Source: BS750m-G4 sp964472195 | Lineage (GTDB): Bacteria; Bacteroidota; Ignavibacteria; Tepidaquicellales; Tepidaquicellaceae | Direction: 5' to 3' | NCBI GenBank assembly: GCA_964472195.1 | Contig: CAYYJH010000062.1 | Location: 1-16,067 of the forward strand | DNA length: 16,067 nucleotides | Shown here: positions 8,267-15,053 of the stretch, one piece after another | Layout: the number at the start of each line of letters is the position of its first letter | Position numbering within the stretch: the stretch's first letter is position 1 | Position numbers and translations under genes: made by a program | The notes under the pieces: generated by a model | What the model saw: the letters and a program-made list of their open reading frames with translations, nothing else | Databases searched by the model: none | Told to the model about the DNA's origin: nothing

Positions 8267-8653
8267 TTGCCAACAATTAATCAATTAATACGAAAAGGCA
8301 GGAAAGTACAAAAGTTAAAGAGTAAGGCTCCAGCGATGGATTCATGTCCCCAGAAAAGAGGAGTTTGTACAAGAGTATATACAACGACACCAAAGAAACC
8401 TAATTCAGCTTTGAGAAAAGTTGCAAGGGTTAGATTAACAAATGGTATAGAAGTTACAGCTTATATTCCAGGAGAAGGACATAATCTTCAGGAACACTCT
8501 ATAGTTCTAATTAGAGGTGGTAGGATTAAAGATATACCCGGAGTAAGATATCATATTATTAGAGGTGCATTAGATACCGCTGGTGTAGAAAACAGAAAAA
8601 AAGCTCGTTCCAAATATGGGGCGAAGAGAGCGAAAGAAACAGTCGTAAAATAA
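8267..8653 (+). CDS. rpsL: 30S ribosomal protein S12
   Basis: S12 sits at the decoding centre of the small subunit and helps check codon-anticodon pairing. The 128-aa sequence is nearly canonical: CPQKRGVCTRVYTTTPKKPNSALRK (27-51), GEGHNLQEHS, GGRIKDIPGVRYH and RSKYGAK. The Lys pair at 43-44 and the KDIPG loop keep the residues found in streptomycin-sensitive ribosomes. The Asp that is methylthiolated in some bacteria is present. Translation starts at TTG (8267), giving the expected PTINQLIRKGRK N-terminus; there is no Shine-Dalgarno sequence. Of ten Ile codons, four are ATA, six ATT and none ATC. First gene of the str cluster, 54 bases before rpsG. Confidence 0.98.
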   Translation: MPTINQLIRKGRKVQKLKSKAPAMDSCPQKRGVCTRVYTTTPKKPNSALRKVARVRLTNGIEVTAYIPGEGHNLQEHSIVLIRGGRIKDIPGVRYHIIRGALDTAGVENRKKARSKYGAKRAKETVVK

Positions 8654-8707
8654 CGTATTTTTTATAATTTAAATCTAAATCAATATCAATATAATTTTAT
8701 ATTACTA

Positions 8708-9175
8708 ATGAGAAGAAAAAGAGCTGAGAAGAGAATTAGAAAACCAGATAATAAGTATAATAATATACTGATTGGAAGGTTCATAAATAATCTGATGAAG
8801 AAAGGTGAAAAACAGTTGGCAAATAGAGTATTCTATAAAGCATTTGATATTATAGAAGAGAAAACAAAGAGTGATCCTTTGGAAGTTTTTAATAAAGCAT
8901 TAAACAATGTTCAGCCTTCTATTGAGGTTAGGTCAAAAAGAGTTGGTGGTTCAAATTATCAAATACCAACAGAAGTTAGGCCTGACAGAAGAATTGCTCT
9001 TGCTATTAAATGGATTTTAACATATACAAAAGCTCGAAGTGAAAAAACAATATCATTAAGATTAGCAAATGAATTAATGGCAGCTGCAGTTGGTGAAGGC
9101 AGTTCGGTAAAGAAAAAAGAAGATGTCCATAGAATGGCTGAAGCTAACAAGGCGTTCGCACACTTTAGATGGTAA
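8708..9175 (+). CDS. rpsG: 30S ribosomal protein S7
   Basis: S7 starts assembly of the 30S head by binding the 3' domain of 16S rRNA and lines the tRNA exit site. At 155 aa it has normal length. Recognisable blocks are RRKRAEKR at the N-terminus, NNLMKKGEK, VRSKRVGGSNYQIPTEV (about 75-91) and the C-terminal VHRMAEANKAFAHFRW. It keeps the usual order rpsL-rpsG-fusA, with gaps of 54 and 44 bases. In many bacteria S7 represses the str operon by binding its own message between rpsL and rpsG; the gap here is short and I see no clear mimic of the 16S site. The ATG lacks a Shine-Dalgarno sequence. Confidence 0.98.
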   Translation: MRRKRAEKRIRKPDNKYNNILIGRFINNLMKKGEKQLANRVFYKAFDIIEEKTKSDPLEVFNKALNNVQPSIEVRSKRVGGSNYQIPTEVRPDRRIALAIKWILTYTKARSEKTISLRLANELMAAAVGEGSSVKKKEDVHRMAEANKAFAHFRW

Positions 9176-9219
9176 TAGTAAATTATAAGAAAAAGTAAAA
9201 GATCGGTTTATAACAGAAT

Positions 9220-11316
9220 ATGCAAAGACGTATAGAATTAAATAGAATCAGAAACATCGGAATAATGGCTCATATTGATGCCGGGAAGACAACTACCACC
9301 GAGAGAATTCTTTATTATACAGGCAAATTGCATCGTATGGGAGAGGTACACGAAGGAGGTGCAGCGATGGATTGGATGGAACAGGAAAAGGAAAGAGGAA
9401 TTACTATTACATCAGCTGCTACTACGTGCTATTGGAAAGATCACAGGATTAATATTATAGATACACCGGGTCATGTTGATTTTACTGCTGAAGTTGAAAG
9501 ATCATTAAGAGTTCTTGATGGAGCTATAGCGCTTTTTTGTTCTGTCGGAGGAGTTGAACCTCAATCAGAGACGGTTTGGAGACAAGCGGATAAGTATCGA
9601 GTTCCAAGAATAGCTTTTGTAAATAAAATGGATAGAGTTGGAGCTGATTTTTTTAATGCAATACAGATGATGAAAGATAGACTGAAAGCAAACGCCGTCC
9701 CAATTCAATTACCGATCGGTCAGGGTGATATTTTTGCAGGTATAATTGATTTAATTACAATGAAAGCGAGAATGTATAATGACGAGACTTTAGGTGCAAC
9801 TTTTGACGATGTAGAAATCCCGGACTCATTTAAAAATCAGGCGAATGAATACAGGCATAAATTACTTGAAGCTGTGTCAGATGTTGATGACACTCTTCTT
9901 GAAAAATTTCTTGAAGGTAAGAATATTAACAAGGATGAAATCACTCACGTCTTACGCAAGGCTACTATTGGAGTAAAAATTATCCCAGTATTATGCGGAT
10001 CATCTTTTAAAAACAAAGGTATTCAAAATTTACTCGACAAAGTAGTAGAATTGCTTCCAGCTCCTTCTGATGTGGATGAAATCATAGGACACCACATTCA
10101 TGAAGACGATCAAGTAATAAGGAAAATATCTGAAGATGAAAGATTCACTGCATTAGCTTTTAAAATTATGACAGACCCTTATGTTGGCAAACTGACATTT
10201 TTTAGAGTCTATACAGGAAAAGCATCAGCCGGAAGCTATATTTATAATTCTGTTTCGGGTAAGAAAGAGAGATTTGCAAGAATACTTCAAATGCATGCGA
10301 ACAGCAGACAAGATATTAAAGACGTTTATTGCGGAGATATTGCAGCAGCTGTTGGATTTAAGTATACGAGAACAGGTGATACATTATGTGATAAAAGTGA
10401 TTCTATAGTCCTAGAGCAAATTTCGTTTCCTGAACCTGTAATTCAAATAGCTATTGAACCTAAAACAAAAGCAGACCAGGATAAACTTGGTTTATCCTTA
10501 ATTAAACTATCTGATGAAGATCCAACTTTTAGTGTATCCACTAATGAAGAAACCGGTCAAACCTTAATTTCTGGAATGGGTGAATTGCATTTAGAAATTA
10601 TTGTTGATAGATTACTAAGAGAGTTTAAGGTTGCAGCTAATATTGGGAAACCAAGGGTAGCATACAAAGAATCAATTAAAAGCAATGTTACTCAAGAGGG
10701 AAAATTCGTTAGACAATCAGGAGGGAGGGGGCAATACGGTCATGTTAAGATCGAGATTGAACCAAACGAGAAGGGAAAAGGTTATATTTTCGAAAATGCA
10801 ATAGTAGGTGGAGTAATCCCGAAAGAATATATTCCATCTGTGTCCAAAGGTATTCGGGAAGCAATGAAAAATGGTGTTCTTGCTGGTTATCCAATTGAAG
10901 ATATCAAAGTCAAACTTATCGATGGATCTTTTCATGATGTTGACTCATCCGAAATGGCATTCAAAATAGCAGGTTCTATTGCGTTTAAGGAAGGTGTGAA
11001 AAAAGCTAATCCTATTTTACTTGAACCGATCATGGATGTTGAAATTGTAACTCCTGAAGAATACATGGGTGATGTTATGGGTGATATGAGTTCAAGGAGA
11101 GGAAGAGTTGAAGGTATGTCGCAGAGAAGGGATGCACAGGTGATTAAAGCATTAGTTCCGTTATCAGAAATGTTTGGATATGCTACAGTATTAAGATCAA
11201 TGACACAGGGAAGAGCTATTTATTCGATGCAATTTTCTCATTACGATGAGATACCAAAATCGATTTCGGTTCAGCTTGTAGAAAAAGTTAAAGGAAAAGA
11301 AACAGTCATAAGTTAA
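9220..11316 (+). CDS. fusA: Elongation factor G
   Basis: EF-G is the GTPase that drives translocation of tRNAs and mRNA on the ribosome. The 698-aa length is typical. The G motifs are intact: AHIDAGKT (17-24), RGITIT around 59-64, DTPGHVDF (81-88), NKMD (135-138) and a GSS block near 263. Domain III-V landmarks include SGMGELHLEIIVDRL, RQSGGRGQYGHV and MGDVMGDMSSRRGRVEGM. This is the translocation form rather than a tetracycline-protection or LepA homologue, judged by full length, domain IV and the str-cluster setting. It follows rpsG by 44 bases; downstream a 323-base spacer with a hairpin and tRNA-Ile separates it from tuf. Confidence 0.98.
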   Translation: MQRRIELNRIRNIGIMAHIDAGKTTTTERILYYTGKLHRMGEVHEGGAAMDWMEQEKERGITITSAATTCYWKDHRINIIDTPGHVDFTAEVERSLRVLDGAIALFCSVGGVEPQSETVWRQADKYRVPRIAFVNKMDRVGADFFNAIQMMKDRLKANAVPIQLPIGQGDIFAGIIDLITMKARMYNDETLGATFDDVEIPDSFKNQANEYRHKLLEAVSDVDDTLLEKFLEGKNINKDEITHVLRKATIGVKIIPVLCGSSFKNKGIQNLLDKVVELLPAPSDVDEIIGHHIHEDDQVIRKISEDERFTALAFKIMTDPYVGKLTFFRVYTGKASAGSYIYNSVSGKKERFARILQMHANSRQDIKDVYCGDIAAAVGFKYTRTGDTLCDKSDSIVLEQISFPEPVIQIAIEPKTKADQDKLGLSLIKLSDEDPTFSVSTNEETGQTLISGMGELHLEIIVDRLLREFKVAANIGKPRVAYKESIKSNVTQEGKFVRQSGGRGQYGHVKIEIEPNEKGKGYIFENAIVGGVIPKEYIPSVSKGIREAMKNGVLAGYPIEDIKVKLIDGSFHDVDSSEMAFKIAGSIAFKEGVKKANPILLEPIMDVEIVTPEEYMGDVMGDMSSRRGRVEGMSQRRDAQVIKALVPLSEMFGYATVLRSMTQGRAIYSMQFSHYDEIPKSISVQLVEKVKGKETVIS

Positions 11317-11414
11317 TAAGTTGATTGTGTTCATATTATACTTGGGTCAGTTCTTTATATTAAGTTGAATAATTAGAGCAGAACTCGTCAATCAGGTACG
11401 ATAAGCGTTCTATA
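11317..11414 (+). other. Spacer after fusA with weak self-pairing
   Basis: There is no gene here. AGAAC(T) at 11380-11385 can pair either with AGTTCT (11349-11354) upstream or with GTTCT (11407-11411) downstream, so two mutually exclusive small hairpins are possible. The block TGGGTCAGT (11343-11351) repeats the 5' end of the tRNA at 11468-11476. These are short matches and may be chance. Confidence 0.35.
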
Positions 11415-11459
11415 AAAATTCTCTTTACAATTAAGAAGAATAATTGTGAGGAGAGTTTT
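11415..11459 (+). promoter_or_regulatory. Long RNA hairpin between fusA and tRNA-Ile
   Basis: Bases 11415-11433 pair with 11441-11459 over 19 positions without a bulge, closing a 7-base loop AGAAGAA. Sixteen pairs are Watson-Crick and three are U-G (11426/11448, 11424/11450 and 11419/11455). The G-U pairs form only in plus-strand RNA; the minus strand would have A-C mismatches. The 3' arm ends in TTTT but no T-tract follows, so a standard intrinsic terminator is not certain. Alternatives are an RNase III or tRNA-processing site, or a transcript-end stabiliser separating fusA from tuf. It lies 9 bases before the mature tRNA 5' end. Confidence 0.7.
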
Positions 11460-11468
11460 CCAGGATCT

Positions 11469-11542
11469 GGGTCAGTAGCTCAGATGGTTAGAGCGCGTGC
11501 CTTATAAGCACGAGGTGGGAGGTTCAATTCCTCCCTGACCCA
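11469..11542 (+). tRNA. tRNA-Ile, anticodon UAU
   Basis: The 74-base gene folds as a complete cloverleaf. The acceptor is GGGTCAG/CTGACCC (7 bp) with discriminator A at 11542; the D stem is GCTC/GAGC; the anticodon stem is CGTGC/GCACG; the T stem is GGAGG/CCTCC with loop TTCAATT. The anticodon loop reads CTTATAA, so bases 34-36 are TAT (11503-11505), which pairs with AUA. The body resembles ordinary bacterial tRNA-Ile(GAU), differing in the anticodon only at position 34. CCA is not encoded. Most bacteria read AUA with tRNA-Ile(CAU) modified to lysidine by TilS; a UAU tRNA is known in a few lineages such as Mycoplasma mobile. It lies between fusA and tuf, outside any rRNA operon. Confidence 0.93.
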
Positions 11543-11579
11543 CTATTTTTTTATTAACAGCTTATTTGATTTGCATGTA

Positions 11580-11585
11580 TATAAT
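11580..11585 (+). promoter_or_regulatory. Candidate -10 box for tuf
   Basis: A perfect TATAAT lies 54 bases upstream of the tuf start, after the tRNA. No good -35 hexamer sits at the usual distance, and the surroundings are very AT-rich, so a chance match is possible. If real, tuf and the S10 genes could be transcribed independently of fusA. Confidence 0.3.
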
Positions 11586-11622
11586 CATTTATTTTTAAAT
11601 TAAATAATTTATAATCCATATA

Positions 11623-11628
11623 AAGGAG
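11623..11628 (+). promoter_or_regulatory. Shine-Dalgarno sequence of tuf
   Basis: AAGGAG precedes the ATG at 11640 with an 11-base spacer that is almost all A and T. It is the only strong Shine-Dalgarno match before any gene start in the window, which makes it worth recording. Confidence 0.75.
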
Positions 11629-11639
11629 AAACAAATAAA

Positions 11640-12848
11640 ATGGCAAAAGAAAAATACGATGTTTCAAAACCGCATGTGAACATCGGAACTATTGGCCATG
11701 TTGACCATGGAAAGACAACCTTGACGGCAGCAATGACAATGTTGTTATCGATGAAAGGTAGTGCAAAAGTCAAGAAATTCGAAGAAATAGATAAAGCCCC
11801 TGAGGAAAAAGCAAGAGGTATCACTATTGCAACTGCACACGTCGAGTATGAAACAGAAAAAAGACACTATGCTCACGTAGATTGCCCGGGGCATGCTGAC
11901 TATGTTAAAAACATGATAACAGGGGCTGCACAAATGGATGGAGCTATTCTTGTTGTTGCAGCTACAGATGGTCCGATGCCGCAAACCAGGGAGCACATAC
12001 TTCTAGCACGTCAGGTTGGTGTTCCAAGAATTGTAGTATATTTGAATAAAATCGATGCAGCAGATCCAGAATTATTGGAATTAGTAGAAATGGAAGTTAG
12101 GGAATTGCTTACAAAATATGAATTTCCCGGCGATGAAATTCCTGTTATTAAGGGAAGTGCTTTGAAAGCTATGGAGGCTGGTCTTGAAGAAAGCGTTGAT
12201 GAAAATGATGAAAGATTCAAATCTATTTATGAATTAATTGAAGCTATCGATAATTACATTCCGGAACCTGAAAGAGATATTGATAAACCATTTTTAATGT
12301 CTGTTGAAGATGTATTCTCTATTACAGGAAGAGGTACTGTTGCTACCGGTAGAGTTGAAAGAGGAAAAGTAAAAGTCGGTGAGGAAGTTGAATTAATAGG
12401 ATTGGGTGCTCACAAGAAAACTGTTGCAACGGGAACAGAAATGTTTAACAAGCAACTTGATGAAGCAGTCGCAGGATTCAATTGTGGAATATTGTTAAGA
12501 GGTATCGATAAGAATGAAATTGAAAGGGGAATGGTGTTAGCAAAACCCGGTTCGATCACACCTCATACAAAATTCGAAGCTCAGGTTTATGTATTATCTA
12601 AGGAAGAAGGTGGAAGACATACTCCTTTTTCGACGAATTACAGACCACAATTTTATTTTAGAACAACTGATGTAACCGGTGTTGTTACTTTACCAGAAAA
12701 TATTCAAATGGTTATGCCGGGTGATAATGTGGAAAAATTATCTGTTGAACTTATTGCCCCGATTGCTATGGAAGAAGGATTGAAGTTTGCTATCAGAGAA
12801 GGTGGAAGAACTGTGGGAGCTGGGATTGTTACAAAGATAATTGAATAG
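11640..12848 (+). CDS. tuf: Elongation factor Tu
   Basis: EF-Tu carries aminoacyl-tRNA to the ribosomal A site as a GTP complex. The G motifs are GHVDHGKT (19-26), RGITI with the switch I Thr at 62, DCPGH (81-85, catalytic His 85) and NKID (136-139). Domains 2 and 3 follow with KPFLMSVEDVFSITGRGTV, GGRHTPF, YRPQFYFRTTDVTG and a terminal GGRTVGAGIVTKI. At 402 aa it is slightly longer than the usual 394-396, because of an acidic insert (about 175-190, LEESVDENDE) at the end of the G domain. In domain 2 a usual GDNVG is GFNCG. The codon choice is more biased than in neighbouring genes, as expected for a highly expressed protein. The start has a clear Shine-Dalgarno sequence. rpsJ follows after 29 bases. 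Confidence 0.98.
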   Translation: MAKEKYDVSKPHVNIGTIGHVDHGKTTLTAAMTMLLSMKGSAKVKKFEEIDKAPEEKARGITIATAHVEYETEKRHYAHVDCPGHADYVKNMITGAAQMDGAILVVAATDGPMPQTREHILLARQVGVPRIVVYLNKIDAADPELLELVEMEVRELLTKYEFPGDEIPVIKGSALKAMEAGLEESVDENDERFKSIYELIEAIDNYIPEPERDIDKPFLMSVEDVFSITGRGTVATGRVERGKVKVGEEVELIGLGAHKKTVATGTEMFNKQLDEAVAGFNCGILLRGIDKNEIERGMVLAKPGSITPHTKFEAQVYVLSKEEGGRHTPFSTNYRPQFYFRTTDVTGVVTLPENIQMVMPGDNVEKLSVELIAPIAMEEGLKFAIREGGRTVGAGIVTKIIE

Positions 12849-12877
12849 ATTTGTTAATGCATAAAATTAATTAAACA

Positions 12878-13186
12878 TTGGCAACACAAAAAATAAGGAT
12901 AAAATTAAGATCTTACGACCATACATTACTTGATAAATGGACTGAAAGGATCATCAAAACTATAAAATCCACAGGAGCTATAGTTAGCGGTCCTATTCCA
13001 CTTCCTACTAGAAAGAATGTGTATACTGTTCTTAGGTCTCCACATGTTGATAAGAAATCCAGAGAACAGTTTGAAACAAGATCTCATAAAAGATTGATTG
13101 ATATATTGAATTCATCGAATAAAACTGTTGATGCTTTAACAAAGTTAGATCCTCCCGGTGGAGTGGATATAGAAATCAAAGTTTAA
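12878..13186 (+). CDS. rpsJ: 30S ribosomal protein S10
   Basis: S10 is a late-assembling protein of the 30S head and, as NusE, a partner of NusB and NusG in transcription antitermination. The 102-aa length is standard. Key blocks are KIRIKLRSYDH (5-15), GPIPLPTRKNVYTVLRSPHVDKKSREQFE (about 38-66) and THKR-like SHKRLIDI. It starts with TTG (12878), needed to give the usual MATQKIRIKL N-terminus; no Shine-Dalgarno sequence is seen. Six of its eleven Ile codons are ATA. It opens the S10 half of the merged cluster, 29 bases after tuf and 28 before rplC. Confidence 0.98.
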   Translation: MATQKIRIKLRSYDHTLLDKWTERIIKTIKSTGAIVSGPIPLPTRKNVYTVLRSPHVDKKSREQFETRSHKRLIDILNSSNKTVDALTKLDPPGGVDIEIKV

Positions 13187-13214
13187 ATATTCGGAACGTT
13201 AAATAATATTTATA

Positions 13215-13835
13215 ATGACTGGAATATTAGGAAAAAAAATTGGTATGACTACATACTTTGAGGAAAATGGCGATGCTTTTCCATGTACAGTTGTCGAAGC
13301 AGGACCATGTTATGTCACACAGGTTAAAACCGTTAAAAAAGATGGATATAAAGCTGTTCAACTTGGTTTTGGATCAAGAAGAGAAAAAACCATTAATAAC
13401 CCTCAAAGAACTATTTATAAAAAATTAAAAATTTCCCCTGCAAGATTTGTAATAGAAATAAGGGATTTTTATAAAGAAGATATTAAAAAAGGTGACCAGG
13501 TCAAGATTGACATGTTTAATGAAGGTGATTTGATTAAAGTCTCTGGTACTTCTAAAGGAAAAGGTTTTCAGGGAGTAATAAAAAGACATGGATTTGCTGG
13601 AGGTGTAAAAACACATGGACAAAGTGATAGAGAAAGAGCTCCCGGGTCTATAGGTCAGAGTTCTTATCCTTCAAGAGTTTATAAAGGAATGAAAATGGCT
13701 GGTAGAATGGGTGGTGAACGTGTATCGGTTCGAAATTTGAAAATAGTGAAAATAATACCTGACTCTAACCTAATGCTTATTAAAGGAGCAATCCCCGGAC
13801 CTAATACAGGATTTGTAGAAATTTATAAAAATTAA
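13215..13835 (+). CDS. rplC: 50S ribosomal protein L3
   Basis: L3 binds 23S rRNA early in assembly and reaches towards the peptidyl-transferase centre. The 206-aa protein has the family start GILGKKIGMT (3-12) and the conserved core SKGKGFQGVIKRHGFAGG (113-130) followed by THGQSDRERAPGSIGQSSYPSRVYKGMKMAGRMG. The Gln that PrmB methylates in E. coli (QNQTPG) is replaced: the sequence reads QSSYPS. That PrmB target is therefore absent, as in many other bacteria. rplD begins just 2 bases after the stop codon, which suggests translational coupling. Confidence 0.97.
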   Translation: MTGILGKKIGMTTYFEENGDAFPCTVVEAGPCYVTQVKTVKKDGYKAVQLGFGSRREKTINNPQRTIYKKLKISPARFVIEIRDFYKEDIKKGDQVKIDMFNEGDLIKVSGTSKGKGFQGVIKRHGFAGGVKTHGQSDRERAPGSIGQSSYPSRVYKGMKMAGRMGGERVSVRNLKIVKIIPDSNLMLIKGAIPGPNTGFVEIYKN

Positions 13836-13837
13836 TA

Positions 13838-14470
13838 ATGGAATTAAAAGTATTAAAAATTGATGGATCAGAAAGTGGTGAAAAAGTAAAATTACCATTA
13901 GAAGTTTTTGGTATTGAGCCTAATCATCATCTTATCTATCAGGCTGTAAGAAGTTATTTATCGAATAAAAGACAGGGAACTCATAAGGCGAAGGAAAGAA
14001 GTGAAGTAAGGGGAGGCGGAAAAAAGCCTTTCAGACAAAAAGGCACAGGTAGAGCAAGACAAGGGACGAGCAGGTCGCCTATAATGATTGGTGGTGGTAC
14101 AACATTTGGACCCAGTCCTCACAGGTATTACCTTACATTACCTAAAAAGGCTGCAAGACTTGCAAGAAAAAGTGCGTTAAGTATTAAAGCTAAGGGAAAA
14201 GAAATAGTAGTCATCGAAGATTTCAGTTTTGAAGAACCGAAGACGAGAGACCTTTATAATATAATTCGTTCTTTGAATCTGGAAGATAAAAAGACGTTAC
14301 TTCTTCTCTCGAATAAAAATGATAATTTATACAAATCCGGAAGGAATTTACCAAAAGTAAATGTAATGATATCGGATAAAGCAGCAACTTATGATCTCCT
14401 AAATAATAAAATGATATTGTTACAAAAATCAGCTATTAAAAATTTATGCAGAAGCCTCATATCAAATTAA
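13838..14470 (+). CDS. rplD: 50S ribosomal protein L4
   Basis: L4 binds domain I of 23S rRNA, and its extended loop lines the peptide exit tunnel. The 210-aa sequence shows the loop region GTHKAKERSEVRGGGKKPFRQKGTGRARQG (about 47-77) and GGGTTFGPSPHRY, then a globular C-terminal half. In gammaproteobacteria L4 represses its operon through the S10 leader; no such leader is evident here because rpsJ directly follows tuf. rplW begins 11 bases after the stop. Confidence 0.97.
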   Translation: MELKVLKIDGSESGEKVKLPLEVFGIEPNHHLIYQAVRSYLSNKRQGTHKAKERSEVRGGGKKPFRQKGTGRARQGTSRSPIMIGGGTTFGPSPHRYYLTLPKKAARLARKSALSIKAKGKEIVVIEDFSFEEPKTRDLYNIIRSLNLEDKKTLLLLSNKNDNLYKSGRNLPKVNVMISDKAATYDLLNNKMILLQKSAIKNLCRSLISN

Positions 14471-14481
14471 TATTTTAGTTT

Positions 14482-14781
14482 ATGAAAAGAATACTTTATA
14501 GACCGTTAATAACAGAAAAAAATACAGCAATACAAGAGTTGCATAATCAGTACTCTTTTGAGGTTTCAAAAGATGCCAATAAAATAGAAATTGCTAAAGC
14601 TGTTGAAAAAAAGTTTAACGTGAGAGTTGTCGATGTAAAGACGTTAATCCATAAAGGTAAAAAAAAGAGTCAGCTTACAAAGCGGGGAAGGTTTGAAGGT
14701 TACAGGGCAGATAGGAAGAAAGCCATTGTATCTCTTCATAAAGATGATAAGATTGATTTGTTAGGTACTGCTGAATTATAA
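14482..14781 (+). CDS. rplW: 50S ribosomal protein L23
   Basis: L23 sits at the tunnel exit and provides the docking site for trigger factor and SRP. The 99-aa length and the sequence are typical: LYRPLITEKN (5-14), YSFEVSKDANKIEIAKAVEKKFNV (about 24-47), VVDVKTL, and a basic loop with GKKKSQLTKRGRFEGYRADRKKAIV. It is the last ribosomal protein gene in the cluster; the usual next gene, rplB, is not here. Confidence 0.97.
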   Translation: MKRILYRPLITEKNTAIQELHNQYSFEVSKDANKIEIAKAVEKKFNVRVVDVKTLIHKGKKKSQLTKRGRFEGYRADRKKAIVSLHKDDKIDLLGTAEL

Positions 14782-15053
14782 ACACCATTTTTGAATTTAT
14801 GTAAACCTCTTTATTCGCATATGCTAGAGAACTTGATTTTAAAGTTGAGTTCCAGCAGTCCGCAAAAAGTAATATTTGAGTACGACTTTGTTAAAGGTTT
14901 TTCAAGATAGACATATGATGAAACTTAGTTACATTCTTTTGCGTTCTAAATTTGTGATTGATGAGTATATGTACAGGATTTGAGAACTTATGAAGGTTAA
15001 GTTGTATTTTTAAAAGTTATCTTGGATAAATTTTTAATAATAAATAAAAGTAT
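14782..15053 (+). other. Gap between rplW and the sigma factor gene
   Basis: The 272 bases hold no recognisable gene and no trace of rplB. A 29-codon frame (14821-14910, starting MLENLILKL) is open but resembles nothing I know and has no ribosome binding site. A weak hairpin (GAACT near 14829 with AGTTC near 14848) could end the rplW transcript but lacks a T-tract. The right end probably holds the promoter of the sigma factor gene. Confidence 0.5.
15002..15034 (+). promoter_or_regulatory. Candidate promoter of the sigma factor gene
   Basis: TTG (15002-15004) and TAAATTTT (15027-15034) resemble the Bacteroidota primary-sigma promoter (TTG at -33, TAnnTTTG at -7) with a 22-base spacer. The same region could be read as a poor E. 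coli-type pair (TTGTAT, 17 bases, GATAAA). The short leader, about 15-20 bases, is plausible. Weak evidence. Confidence 0.3.

Noticed and set aside
14821..14910. A 29-codon frame in the gap after rplW
   Set aside because: This length is expected by chance in AT-rich DNA. It has no ribosome binding site and no similarity to the missing rplB or any small ribosomal protein.
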